From a virus, in IMG/VR virus record IMGVR_UViG_3300048912_000286, positions 1 through 45,083 of that record: a stretch of 45,083 nt of DNA. The stretch is one strand, 5' to 3'. Shown piece after piece: positions 1 through 6,629 of this stretch (the stretch's first letter is position 1; every line of letters starts with the position of its first letter). A program made the translations under genes and the position numbers. Below the pieces are notes generated by a model. The model ran no database searches. It was not told the DNA's origin and saw nothing but the letters and a program-made list of their open reading frames with translations.

Positions 1-38
1 GCCGCCTTGCAACAACCACCGGGGTTTTTCACCAGCCC
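1..38. repeat. attL: Putative attL (left copy of 38-bp terminal direct repeat)
   Basis: Positions 1-38 match 45046-45083 at 35 of 38 bases. The first 19 bases and the last 9 are identical, and three mismatches lie in the central 10. The integrase gene lies about 350 bp inward, as expected for attL of a prophage using a tyrosine recombinase. The right copy shows a dyad, GTTGC-CGCCTT-GCAAC, and the left copy holds the same dyad cut off by the window edge. That dyad would suit a core site with a 6-bp centre. The att assignment is inferred from position and repetition. Confidence 0.7.
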
Positions 39-55
39 CCCCCCCCCCCCGCTGG
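32..55. repeat. 15-base C homopolymer flanked by a 5-bp inverted repeat
   Basis: A run of 15 C residues (36-50) follows attL directly. CCAGC at 32-36 and GCTGG at 51-55 can pair around it. Such a tract is prone to slippage and to sequencing-length error, so the true length may differ. It has no obvious coding role. Confidence 0.6.
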
Positions 56-86
56 ATAGGAACTCACGACGAACGGGGCCGCGCAG

Positions 87-392
87 GTGGAAATACAGGA
101 CAGGGCGATCGTGTTCACCCCCTCTACGGGCAACATCGCCGACCACGTCGACCGGTGCCTGGAGGCGTGCAAGCGCGAAGGGATCGAGGTGGTCGGCGTG
201 CTGCCGCCCGACCGGGACGACCTGGCCCTACAGATGTGGGCCGAGCGGAAGGCGAACATGATGGTCGTCGCCCGACGCGACCACATCCCCGAGAACTTCC
301 CGCGGATCATGGTCGCCGCCGAGCACCCGGCCGACGCCAAGACCCGGCACCGCAACCAGACGCCCGTGCACCGCCGGCCGCACCGCATCTAG
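87..392 (+). CDS. Hypothetical small protein convergent with integrase
   Basis: A 101-residue product starting at GTG 87. It ends 4 bases into the 3' end of the convergent integrase gene. Residues 5-70 read like an alpha/beta domain (IVFTPSTGNIADHVDRCLEA, then EVVGVLPPDRDDL), loosely recalling the N-terminal fold of serine resolvases, but no catalytic serine motif is evident. The C-terminus is basic and His/Arg-rich. Its place between attL and int suggests a link with recombination or lysogeny, which is inference only. The opposite strand is also open here but reads as low-complexity Arg/Ser sequence, so the plus frame is preferred. Confidence 0.55.
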   Translation: MEIQDRAIVFTPSTGNIADHVDRCLEACKREGIEVVGVLPPDRDDLALQMWAERKANMMVVARRDHIPENFPRIMVAAEHPADAKTRHRNQTPVHRRPHRI

Positions 393-1198
393 GCCACCTC
401 CGGCAGGTCGGTGACTCCGCGGCGCATGTTGTCGGTCGACGCCTCGATGTAGCCCTGGGTGGTGCTCACGTTGGCATGCCCGAGCAGTTCCTGCGTCGCC
501 CGGATATCGCGGCCGCTGGCCTCGTAGCTGGCGGTGGCGAAGTAGCCGCGCAGCCGGTGCATGCTCATCCCCTTCAGGCCCAGGGCGTCCTGCATGTGCG
601 CGGCGCCCTGGCGGCTGATGTAGCGGCGGTCGGCCGGCCGGCCGTCGAGGCGCAGAGCGAGCGGCCCCTCGGGCAGGTCCCGGACCTCTGCCCAGATGAG
701 CGGGTGGGTCGGCACCCACCGCTCCACGTCACCCTTGCCGATGATCGCCAGCTTGGTCTCGGTGACGTGCTCGCGTCGCAGCCCGGCGATCTCGATGCAG
801 CGCAGTCCGCCGTGAGATCCGAGCAGGTACCAGCGGCGGTACGGGTTGCCGGATGCCTTCAGGAGGTAGCGGACCTGGTCGACGGGGGCGACGCGGGGCT
901 TGCGGCGTGGCACCCGCAGTGGGTCGATGAGGGCGGCCGGGTTGAAGTCGAGCCGCTTCCAGCGGGGGTCGGTGGCCCAGCCGAAGAAGCCGTCCGCGAC
1001 GGTCCGGTAGTGCTCGCGGGTCTTGTTGCAGCGGCCGTCCGCGTTGATCCAGATCTCCAGTTCGGCGGTGGTCGAGTAGGGCAGGCCTGCGGCGAGCTCG
1101 CGGTCCATCCGCCCGAGGATCTCGGTGTAGTGCTCGATGGTGTTCGGTGAGCGGCGGCCCTCGAGGTGGGCGAGGTAGCCGCGGATCAAGTCGTCCAT
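389..1198 (-). CDS. int: Tyrosine-type site-specific integrase
   Basis: A 269-residue tyrosine recombinase that would insert and excise the prophage at the att sites. Residues 1-90 form a core-binding (SAM-like) domain with the typical start DDLIRGYLAHLEGR. The catalytic domain shows R133 (GGLRCIEIAGL), K155 (IIGKGDVER), H214 and R217 (HRLR), H241 (LLGHANVSTTQGY) and the nucleophile Y250. All expected catalytic residues are present and the length is normal for a short XerC/D-like phage integrase, so it should be active. It is transcribed leftward downstream of the repressor and lies next to attL. The cognate excisionase candidate is at the other end of the element (43461-43661), which becomes close by when the element circularises. 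Confidence 0.95.
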   Translation of the reverse strand: MDDLIRGYLAHLEGRRSPNTIEHYTEILGRMDRELAAGLPYSTTAELEIWINADGRCNKTREHYRTVADGFFGWATDPRWKRLDFNPAALIDPLRVPRRKPRVAPVDQVRYLLKASGNPYRRWYLLGSHGGLRCIEIAGLRREHVTETKLAIIGKGDVERWVPTHPLIWAEVRDLPEGPLALRLDGRPADRRYISRQGAAHMQDALGLKGMSMHRLRGYFATASYEASGRDIRATQELLGHANVSTTQGYIEASTDNMRRGVTDLPEVA

Positions 1199-1297
1199 GG
1201 GACCCCCGGTGTTCGGTGAAGGTTTCCGATCCTCGGCGGGAACGGCCTTGATCAGATCGGTCGACGGGGTGCACGCGCGCGGGCCTGCACGTTTGCG

Positions 1298-1714
1298 CTA
1301 CACGGCAAGCGGGCGGGCGGGGGGCCTGGTGGAGACGGGGCGGCGGTGCCGGTCCGCGATCGGGCTGGACGGCCTGGACGAGTCGTGGCGGCCGGTCATG
1401 ATCGGGCGATGGGTGATCGGCCGGACGACGTGACGGTCCGCCGGCTTGGCCGACTCGGACCTAAGCTCGGTTAAGAGCGCCGGCTTGGGGAGCAGGTCGG
1501 TGACCTCTACCTCTAGCACGACGGCGATGGCCTCGAGGTCGTCGAGGTCGAAGGCTGTTTCGCCGGTCATGCGCCGCGCCATGGTGCTCTGTTTGATGCC
1601 GGTCCGGCGGGCCAGCTCGGCCGCGCTCATCCTCTTGCGGGCGAGCAGGACGCGGATCTCTTCGGCGGCGAGCCCCCTGAGACGCCCTCGCGGTGGCACT
1701 CTCTCGTCACTCAT
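1298..1714 (-). CDS. XRE-family repressor (probable immunity repressor)
   Basis: A 138-residue protein with an N-terminal helix-turn-helix (AAELARRTGIKQSTMARRMTG, about residues 32-52) and a following helix typical of XRE/Cro-C1 proteins. The basic C-terminal tail is unlike a LexA/CI peptidase domain, so cleavage-based induction is not indicated. I chose ATG 1714 over ATG 1723 because a promoter with -35 TTGCAA (1746-1751) and -10 CAGTAT (1722-1727, minus strand) ends 7 bases upstream, as for leaderless actinobacterial mRNAs. It is divergent from the Cro-like gene at 1838, and operators lie between. The role as lysogeny repressor rests on this context. Confidence 0.8.
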   Translation of the reverse strand: MSDERVPPRGRLRGLAAEEIRVLLARKRMSAAELARRTGIKQSTMARRMTGETAFDLDDLEAIAVVLEVEVTDLLPKPALLTELRSESAKPADRHVVRPITHRPIMTGRHDSSRPSSPIADRHRRPVSTRPPARPLAV

Positions 1715-1721
1715 GAGGGAC

Positions 1722-1751
1722 ATACTGACCCGCCCAGCGGGTCAGTTGCAA
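1722..1751 (-). promoter_or_regulatory. Leftward repressor promoter with operator O1 in its spacer
   Basis: On the minus strand, TTGCAA (1746-1751) and CAGTAT (1722-1727) are separated by 18 bp, and ATG 1714 lies 7 bases past the -10. The spacer is occupied by a perfect palindrome, CTGACCCGC-N3-GCGGGTCAG (1725-1745), so a bound dimer would sit directly on the promoter. This is sequence-based prediction; autoregulation by the repressor is inferred. Confidence 0.6.
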
Positions 1752-1786
1752 CCCAGACTCTATGCCAACTCATCCGTTCAGGCATT

Positions 1787-1803
1787 AACCCGCTGAGCGG
1801 GTT
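1787..1803. promoter_or_regulatory. Operator-like palindrome O2
   Basis: AACCCGC-TGA-GCGGGTT is a perfect 7+3+7 palindrome of the same type as O1. Its right arm overlaps the -35 element (TTGACG, 1802-1807) of the rightward promoter. Confidence 0.65.
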
Positions 1804-1831
1804 GACGACCCGTCCGATGGGCGGGTAGAAC
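1802..1831 (+). promoter_or_regulatory. Rightward cro-like promoter with operator O3 in its spacer
   Basis: TTGACG (1802-1807), an 18-bp spacer and TAGAAC (1826-1831) precede ATG 1838 by 6 bases, which fits a leaderless transcript. The spacer holds a near-palindrome with ACCCGTCC-GAT-GGGCGGGT (1808-1826), related to O1 and O2 with slightly longer arms. The arrangement mirrors the leftward promoter. Confidence 0.6.
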
Positions 1832-1837
1832 AGTCAC

Positions 1838-2077
1838 ATGCAAGAAATCAACCCGCTCAGCGGGCCACGCGATGCGGTTGCCACCGCGATTCGCCTGGCA
1901 CTCGCCGCCGAGAAGAAGTCGGGGCGCGCGCTCGCCGAGGAGATCGGCATGCCGCAGTCCAACTTCTCCCGGCGCATGGCTGGTGAGGTGGCCTTCTCGA
2001 TCGACGAGCTGGCCGCGATCGCCGCGAAGCTGAACATGCCGCTCGCCGAGCTGGTCGCCACGGCCGGTGCGGCATGA
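1838..2077 (+). CDS. Small Cro-like XRE DNA-binding protein
   Basis: A 79-residue protein, almost entirely a single helix-turn-helix domain (GRALAEEIGMPQSNFSRRMAG, residues 29-49). It resembles the HTH of the divergent repressor: both carry a Q-S-x-x-x-R-R-M recognition helix, so they probably read the same operators. A fourth palindrome (O4, 1850-1866) lies inside codons 5-10 and could block elongation or initiation. Being first in the rightward early transcript and divergent from the repressor, it fits a Cro-type switch protein. It overlaps the next gene by 4 bases. Confidence 0.8.
   Translation: MQEINPLSGPRDAVATAIRLALAAEKKSGRALAEEIGMPQSNFSRRMAGEVAFSIDELAAIAAKLNMPLAELVATAGAA
1850..1866. 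promoter_or_regulatory. Operator-like palindrome O4 inside the cro-like gene
   Basis: AACCCGC-TCA-GCGGGCC is the same 7+3+7 motif with one base changed in the outer right arm. It lies 12 bp after the start codon and encodes N-P-L-S-G. Its match to O1 and O2 suggests an operator, not chance coding sequence. Confidence 0.55.
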
Positions 2078-2541
2078 CCGTCCAGGCCCAGTCCGAGTCG
2101 GTGCCGCCGAAGACGCCCCCGCCGTCGAAGCCCCCGAAGACTCCTCCCCCGCCGACCAAGCCGCCTGAGCGGTCGGCCTCGTTCTCCGGCGCCCGCGGTT
2201 CCGCCCGTGTCGCTACGCCCGTGGGCGCCGGCTCCTACCACCCGCTGCATTCGGGTGAGTGCCTCACGCCGGGCTCCGTAGCCGCTGGCCTAGCAGTGGT
2301 GACCGAAAGCGCTGGGGCTGTGGTGGCCCCCAGCGCAGGCGCAAACTCCCGCCGGTCCGGACCTGAAAGCAGCGGGCCTGGGTCGGCGGGCTCCATTCCG
2401 ATGCCGGGTACGGCCGCGGTCGCCGAGCTGGTCGTGCGGTCCACGCCGGGCAGCTACCTGTGGCAGGCGTCGACCCGGCCGCCGAACTATCCGGTCTCGC
2501 ATCCGCTGCGACCGCCGGGCGGCCCGAAGCCCGCGAAGTGA
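2074..2541 (+). CDS. Hypothetical proline-rich low-complexity protein
   Basis: A 155-residue frame opening with ATGA overlap on the cro-like gene. Residues 9-33 are a Pro/Lys/Thr-rich stretch (PPKTPPPSKPPKTPPPPTK), followed by Gly/Ala/Ser-rich sequence without a recognisable fold. No signal peptide or membrane segment is visible. Translation is supported mainly by coupling to the upstream gene and by the terminator-like hairpin starting 5 bases after its stop. Low-complexity composition means the frame could be partly fortuitous. Confidence 0.45.
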   Translation: MTVQAQSESVPPKTPPPSKPPKTPPPPTKPPERSASFSGARGSARVATPVGAGSYHPLHSGECLTPGSVAAGLAVVTESAGAVVAPSAGANSRRSGPESSGPGSAGSIPMPGTAAVAELVVRSTPGSYLWQASTRPPNYPVSHPLRPPGGPKPAK

Positions 2542-2545
2542 AAAA

Positions 2546-2571
2546 GGGGCGGGCCATGCCCGGCCCGCCCC
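2546..2571 (+). terminator. Terminator-like GC hairpin after the immunity operon
   Basis: GGGGCGGGCC (2546-2555) pairs perfectly with GGCCCGCCCC (2562-2571) around a 6-base loop, 5 bases after the stop at 2541. No U-tract follows, which is common for actinobacterial hairpin terminators. It could separate the immediate-early transcript from the next operon. Confidence 0.6.
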
Positions 2572-2613
2572 CAGCCCCAACCTCATCGCTCTGACCCGAG
2601 AGGCGGAAGCCTG

Positions 2614-3687
2614 ATGGAAACGGTAACCGAGAAGCCCTTCGAGGGCATCCACAAGCAGGTCGGCGGCAGCGTCGGCGCATCCGGTGAGTCCAGCGCCGAC
2701 TCCTCGTGCGGTGTGACCTTCGACGGCTTCGACACGCACGCCGAGGTGTTGGCCGTGCTGGACAAGCACATCGCCGACGCGAACGCCGGGCCGGACCCGT
2801 GGGCGGTGCTCGCCGCACGGATCGCCGACCAGCCACTGCCCGACTACCGCGGCGAGCTGTCCCGCATCGCCGCCGACGTGGACGCCCTCACTGGATCGGG
2901 CCTCGGCAGGCCGGGCTACTTCAGCCTCAAGACCGAACTCGTCATCGATATCCAGCCGGGCAACGGCCGGGACGACGAGGTCACCGCCCGCAGTGTCGAC
3001 GCGGTCGCACAGATGCTCCTCGGCCGCGACGGTGAGCCCAACCAGATGGTCGGCGGCAGCTGGCACTACAGCGCGTACGGCACCCGCGGGCCGATCCAGG
3101 TCAGGATCTACAACACGGTCTCCACCGAGTGGGCCGAGCGCCAGAAGGCCGCTGACGAGGTGGCCAAGCTGCGCGCCGAGCTGGCTACCGCCGAGGCCGA
3201 CGCGAAGCGGCTGCGCGAGCGTCTGGCCGAGCACGAGCAGCCGCCATGCGTTGCGTCGATGCACATCCCGGACCAGGGCGCGACGTGCTCGGTGTGTGGC
3301 GCGGCAGACGTGACGGCTGCTGACGCCGAGCCGCTGGTCTCCGAGGCGACGATCGAGGCGGTCGGCCGGTTCCAGGATCAGCAGGAGTTCGACCGGCTCC
3401 GCCGTGAGGCGCGCACCGAGGACGAGGTTGCCCGGCTGGCTGAGCTCGGCGAGAAGCTCGGCCTGGACTACCGCGTGTACGACCGGGCCACCGCGGTGGC
3501 CGCCGCGAAGCCGGACACGCTCGGCGTGCCGATGGGCCACCACGGCGGCGAGACGTGCCAGTACGTCGAGGACGGCCTGGGCGCTCCCCGGTGCGGCGCC
3601 GCGATCCGCCCGGCGTTCGACCCCCGGAAGGGCTGGGTGCATGCCGACGTCGGCCACGACCACATGGCCGTCGGCCCCGCCTCCTGA
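2614..3687 (+). CDS. Hypothetical early protein with central coiled coil and Cys pairs
   Basis: A 357-residue protein with GAGGCGG upstream of ATG 2614. Residues 1-170 are an unrecognised globular region. Residues 175-208 are a predicted coiled coil (EVAKLRAELATAEADAKRLR). A C-x2-C pair (CSVCGAAD, about residue 227) and later Cys/His residues (ETCQYVEDGLGAPRCGAA) suggest zinc-stabilised segments. It is the first gene after the immunity-region terminator and is followed by another hairpin, so it may be its own transcription unit. Function unknown. Confidence 0.7.
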   Translation: METVTEKPFEGIHKQVGGSVGASGESSADSSCGVTFDGFDTHAEVLAVLDKHIADANAGPDPWAVLAARIADQPLPDYRGELSRIAADVDALTGSGLGRPGYFSLKTELVIDIQPGNGRDDEVTARSVDAVAQMLLGRDGEPNQMVGGSWHYSAYGTRGPIQVRIYNTVSTEWAERQKAADEVAKLRAELATAEADAKRLRERLAEHEQPPCVASMHIPDQGATCSVCGAADVTAADAEPLVSEATIEAVGRFQDQQEFDRLRREARTEDEVARLAELGEKLGLDYRVYDRATAVAAAKPDTLGVPMGHHGGETCQYVEDGLGAPRCGAAIRPAFDPRKGWVHADVGHDHMAVGPAS

Positions 3688-3730
3688 CTTCCCCACCGCG
3701 GCGCGAGCTTCCTCCGTGTGAGCGCCGCCC

Positions 3731-3766
3731 CCGGCCGGGCCGTCAACTCGGGTCCGGCCCGGCCGG
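3731..3766 (+). terminator. Terminator-like inverted repeat
   Basis: CCGGCCGGGCC (3731-3741) and GGCCCGGCCGG (3756-3766) are perfect 11-bp arms around a 14-base loop, in the 122-bp gap between the genes ending at 3687 and starting at 3810. No T-run follows. Confidence 0.5.
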
Positions 3767-3809
3767 GACCCCCAGCACGCATTCGCTTCGAGCCTTTGAG
3801 GACATAGAG

Positions 3810-4166
3810 ATGACCGACCTGCTGGACCCGCCCACCGAGGTCCTGGACCACGTCGACGCGACCGTGGACCTGACCGCCTACCGCGAGCAGCTCGCCGCCC
3901 AGCCCCGGCAGCGGCCCGCCACCTACATCGTCGCCTCGCACGCCGCCCGGCCCGACCGCTACACGGGACGCCGCCGCCGCCCGAAGCGCATCCCGCAGCT
4001 CGGCCCGTGGACGGCGATCGTCCTGCTCGGCTGCTTCCTCCTGGCGTTCAGCATCGCCGGGTTCGTGATGATGCAGCACGCCGCCGACGCGGTCTACTCG
4101 CCGGCTCCCGCGTTCACGACGGTGCCCGCGCCGGCCCCGGGGCCGCAGCCGACGGTGGTGCGCTGA
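3810..4166 (+). CDS. Hypothetical single-pass membrane protein
   Basis: A 118-residue protein from ATG 3810 (TTTGAGGA upstream). Residues 1-60 are hydrophilic with a basic patch (YTGRRRRPKRIPQ). One strong membrane segment follows at about residues 68-90 (WTAIVLLGCFLLAFSIAGFV). The Pro/Ala-rich tail would be extracytoplasmic if the basic stretch stays inside. Its stop overlaps the next start (TGATG). It is expressed early, so superinfection exclusion or membrane anchoring are possible roles, but nothing in the sequence decides this. Confidence 0.65.
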   Translation: MTDLLDPPTEVLDHVDATVDLTAYREQLAAQPRQRPATYIVASHAARPDRYTGRRRRPKRIPQLGPWTAIVLLGCFLLAFSIAGFVMMQHAADAVYSPAPAFTTVPAPAPGPQPTVVR

Positions 4167-4954
4167 TGACTTCGATCGAGGTGACCACGCAGGCTGAGTT
4201 GAACGCGGCGTTGAAGCGCGACGACCTGGGCGACATTTTCATCGTCTCGCCGAAGGGTGTGTGGCTGGAGATTAGTTCGTCCGGCTCGGCCACGGTGACG
4301 GCGTACGACTCGGCCACGGTGACGGCGTACGACTCGGCCACGGTGAGGGCGTACGGCTCGGCCACGGTGAGGGCGTACGGCTCGGCCACGGTGACGGCGT
4401 ACGACTCGGCCACGGTGAGGGCGTACGGCTCGGCCACGGTGAGGGCGTACGACTCGGCCACGGTGAGGGCGTACGGCTCGGCCACGGTGACGGCCGGCAG
4501 TCACGTCGCCGTGCACCTGCACAACAAGCGCGTCAAGGTGACCGGCGGAGTCGTCATCGACGTGACCGACCTGGACCTGGACGACCCGGCCACGTGGTGC
4601 GCGTACGGCGCGGTCGAGGTGGCCGACGGCAAGGCGATCCTGTTCAAGGCCACCGACAAGGAGCTGACCGCCGGGCGCGATTACGACATGCCGACGGTCT
4701 ACACGCCCGGCACGACGGTGACGGCGGAGGACTGGAGCGACGAGGCCGAGTGCGGCCACGGCCTGCACCTGAGCCAGTCGCCCGCGCATGCCGAGGAGTA
4801 CCGGCCGACCTACGGCGGCAACCGGTTCCTGAAGGTCGAGGTGGATCTGGCGTCGGTGGTGGTGCTGGGCAACGACAAGGTGAAGGTGCCCTCGTGCCGG
4901 GTACTGGCCGAGGTCGATGTTCACGGCCGCGACGTACCGCAGGCGGTGAAGTGA
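4166..4954 (+). CDS. Octapeptide-repeat protein with DUF7666-like C-terminal domain
   Basis: A 262-residue protein. Residues 40-111 are nine consecutive 8-residue units of the form (G/D)-SATV-(T/R)-AY, which should stack as a solenoid with one turn per unit or pair. Residues 112-262 resemble the phage DUF7666-type domain (AECGHGLHLSQSPAHAEEY, then a beta-rich end with VPSCRVLAEVDVHG). Similar octad repeats occur in other bacterial and phage proteins, but the function is unknown. The repeats vary only at two positions (T/R and D/G), each a one-base change, which suggests recent expansion or gene conversion. It is translationally coupled to both neighbours. Confidence 0.75.
   Translation: MTSIEVTTQAELNAALKRDDLGDIFIVSPKGVWLEISSSGSATVTAYDSATVTAYDSATVRAYGSATVRAYGSATVTAYDSATVRAYGSATVRAYDSATVRAYGSATVTAGSHVAVHLHNKRVKVTGGVVIDVTDLDLDDPATWCAYGAVEVADGKAILFKATDKELTAGRDYDMPTVYTPGTTVTAEDWSDEAECGHGLHLSQSPAHAEEYRPTYGGNRFLKVEVDLASVVVLGNDKVKVPSCRVLAEVDVHGRDVPQAVK
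4283..4498. repeat. 24-bp tandem repeat, nine units, in frame
   Basis: Nine units of 24 bp begin at 4283. The unit reads approximately GGC/GAC, TCGGCCACGGTGA, C/G, GGCGTAC. Copy-number change would add or remove 8 residues without a frameshift. The last unit diverges at its end. Confidence 0.85.
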
Positions 4955-5214
4955 TGACCGCCCAGGCCAAGCCGATCGCCGAGGCGGGCCACATCGTCAA
5001 CGATGCCCCGCGCTGGTTTCTGCCTCTGCCGAAGCGGGAGCGGGTGTTGCGCTGGGTGTGGCGGATCGAGTACGGCGCCGCGGTGGTCGCGTCCGGCCGG
5101 GCCTGGACTGAGCGGGGCGCGTTCCGTAAGCGGGCGAAGGCGTACGGGGTTGCCCTGTCCGGCAAGAAGGTCCGCGAGTCGGGGCTGCTGGACCGGACGG
5201 AGCCGCTCGCATGA
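4954..5214 (+). CDS. Hypothetical small basic protein
   Basis: An 86-residue protein starting at ATG 4954, overlapping the preceding stop (TGATG). It has a Trp-rich centre (WFLPLPKRERVLRWVWRIEYG) and a basic C-terminal half (FRKRAKAYGVALSGKKVRESG). No known domain is recognised. It belongs to the run of small early genes joined by 4-base overlaps. Confidence 0.6.
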   Translation: MTAQAKPIAEAGHIVNDAPRWFLPLPKRERVLRWVWRIEYGAAVVASGRAWTERGAFRKRAKAYGVALSGKKVRESGLLDRTEPLA

Positions 5215-5510
5215 GCACGTACAAGCTGCCCGAGTATGGCGAGCCGGACCGCTACGAGATCACGTGGATGACCGGCCACATCGAGACCGTGCTGGCGCAT
5301 CAGGTGTCCTGGCCGCAGAACGGCAGCTACCTGATGCGCGGCGTGTTCGGCGGCGGCGTCGGCACCGAGGCGCAGCAGGAGAAGCGGCGCATCCAGTTCC
5401 ACGCCGAGATCGACGGCCGGTGGACGCTCACCCTGTCGGCGCTCGAAGAGGACATCCGCACGGTCCGCATGGTCACCGAGGCGGAGCAGATCCCGGGGGT
5501 GTCCGAGTGA
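5211..5510 (+). CDS. Hypothetical early protein
   Basis: A 99-residue acidic protein with ATGA overlap to the upstream gene. The sequence alternates beta-type stretches (YEITWMTGHIETVLAHQVSW, FHAEIDGRWTLTLSALEEDI), suggesting a small beta-rich fold. No motif is recognised. Function unknown. Confidence 0.6.
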   Translation: MSTYKLPEYGEPDRYEITWMTGHIETVLAHQVSWPQNGSYLMRGVFGGGVGTEAQQEKRRIQFHAEIDGRWTLTLSALEEDIRTVRMVTEAEQIPGVSE

Positions 5511-5734
5511 TCACCGACGAGCTTCAGAACGCCGTGCTGGCCCGGTTCGCCGAGGAGCTGGCCGAGGCCGACGAGCTTCAGCTGCGGCACCTCGCCGAGC
5601 GCGCCGAGGCCCGGTACGCCAGCGCCGACTTCGGCCAGCAGATGCGCGCGCTGGTCGACCACGAGAAGGCCGCGCGGGCGTTCGGCCTGACCGGCATCAC
5701 CGACCTGATGTTCACGAGGGGGGCGGCGCGGTGA
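5507..5734 (+). CDS. Hypothetical small helical protein
   Basis: A 75-residue, mostly alpha-helical and acidic protein beginning with GTG 5507, 4 bases inside the previous gene. It is rich in Glu/Ala (EELAEADELQLRHLAERAEA). The GTG start is chosen for its GTGA overlap with the upstream stop. No recognised domain. Confidence 0.55.
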   Translation: MITDELQNAVLARFAEELAEADELQLRHLAERAEARYASADFGQQMRALVDHEKAARAFGLTGITDLMFTRGAAR

Positions 5735-6324
5735 GCTACGTGGAAGAGCAGCTCGACCAGGACTACGACGACGGCACCATGCACGTCGTCGGCCACCGCA
5801 TCGTCTCCGCGGAGCGCGACGGCGGCACGTTCACCATCACCCTCGACAACGGCAACCGCGTCGAGCTGGCCGACACCGACGACTGCTGCGCATACACCGA
5901 TCTTGAGTCGTTCCTGCTGCACCCCGAGCGGGTCGACCACATCATCACGGGGATCGGTACGACCGACGGCTACACGACCTGGCACATCTACGCCGACATG
6001 GGCGACGTGCTGGAGCTGAGCGTCGGATGGTCGGCCGGGAACCCGTTCTACTACGGGTACGCCGAGCTGGGCGACACGGCCGACAAGGTCGCCGACACGC
6101 TGCGCGCCAAGGGCATCAAGGGCTGGCGCAGGTCCTCTTGCGCTTGCCCTGTGGCCAAGGTGCTCATCGCCGCGGGCTACCCCGATGTCGAGGTGGACGC
6201 GGGCTGGGTCTGGCCAGAGAGCACCAGGACCGACGACTTCTGCGTCACCGTCCCGAAGCCGGTCAGCAACTTCATCATCCGCTTCGACGAGGGCGTCTAC
6301 CTCGACCTGGTTGAGGTGGGCTGA
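5731..6324 (+). CDS. Hypothetical protein, DUF7448-like N-terminal domain
   Basis: A 197-residue acidic protein with GTG start at 5731. Residues 15-75 (TITLDNGNRVELADTDDCCA) carry the D-CC motif typical of the DUF7448-type domain of phage early proteins. Residues 120-197 look like a separate beta-rich domain with further Cys residues (SSCACPVAKVL). Its role is unknown. It sits in the block just before the recombination genes. Confidence 0.6.
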   Translation: MSYVEEQLDQDYDDGTMHVVGHRIVSAERDGGTFTITLDNGNRVELADTDDCCAYTDLESFLLHPERVDHIITGIGTTDGYTTWHIYADMGDVLELSVGWSAGNPFYYGYAELGDTADKVADTLRAKGIKGWRRSSCACPVAKVLIAAGYPDVEVDAGWVWPESTRTDDFCVTVPKPVSNFIIRFDEGVYLDLVEVG

Positions 6325-6629
6325 TGGAGCAGAAGACCATCATCCGCTGGGAGCAGCCGACGCCCAGGAAGGGTGGGCAGGAGCACGGCAGCAGCCCGGG
6401 TAGCCAGTGGGACACCGTCGCCGAGCAGCTGCGCGCCAACCGTGGAAGGTGGGCGGTCGTCGCCGAGGGCGACATGGAGCGCGTCACCGCGCTCGCTGCC
6501 ATCGCCACCCGCATCCGCCGCGCCGGGCTCAACTGCTTCGCGCCTGCCGGTGACTTCGAAGCCGCCGTACGCCGGGCCGACGGCCGGGCCACCGTGTACG
6601 CCCGCTACCTCGGCGACGATGCCGAATGA
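6324..6629 (+). CDS. Hypothetical small protein
   Basis: A 101-residue protein from ATG 6324, overlapping the previous stop (TGATG). The second half looks like a small alpha/beta domain (GRWAVVAEGDMERVTALAAI, then GLNCFAPAGDFEAAVRRADG) of the kind found in many actinophage early proteins. It lies directly before the exonuclease and overlaps it by 4 bases, so the two are probably co-translated. No function assigned. Confidence 0.6.
   Translation: MEQKTIIRWEQPTPRKGGQEHGSSPGSQWDTVAEQLRANRGRWAVVAEGDMERVTALAAIATRIRRAGLNCFAPAGDFEAAVRRADGRATVYARYLGDDAE

Noticed and set aside
29-388. Minus-strand frame at the left end
   Set aside because: Low-complexity Arg/Ser/Cys sequence without a ribosome site; the plus-strand frame at 87-392 has a protein-like pattern.
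4114-4485. Minus-strand frame also showing octapeptide repeats (AEPYALTV type)
   Set aside because: It is the reverse reading of the 24-bp repeat array; any array with a unit length divisible by 3 repeats in every frame, and the plus frame continues into a recognisable domain.
4283-4498. CRISPR array
   Set aside because: The units are contiguous 24-bp coding repeats with no unique spacers and no cas genes nearby.
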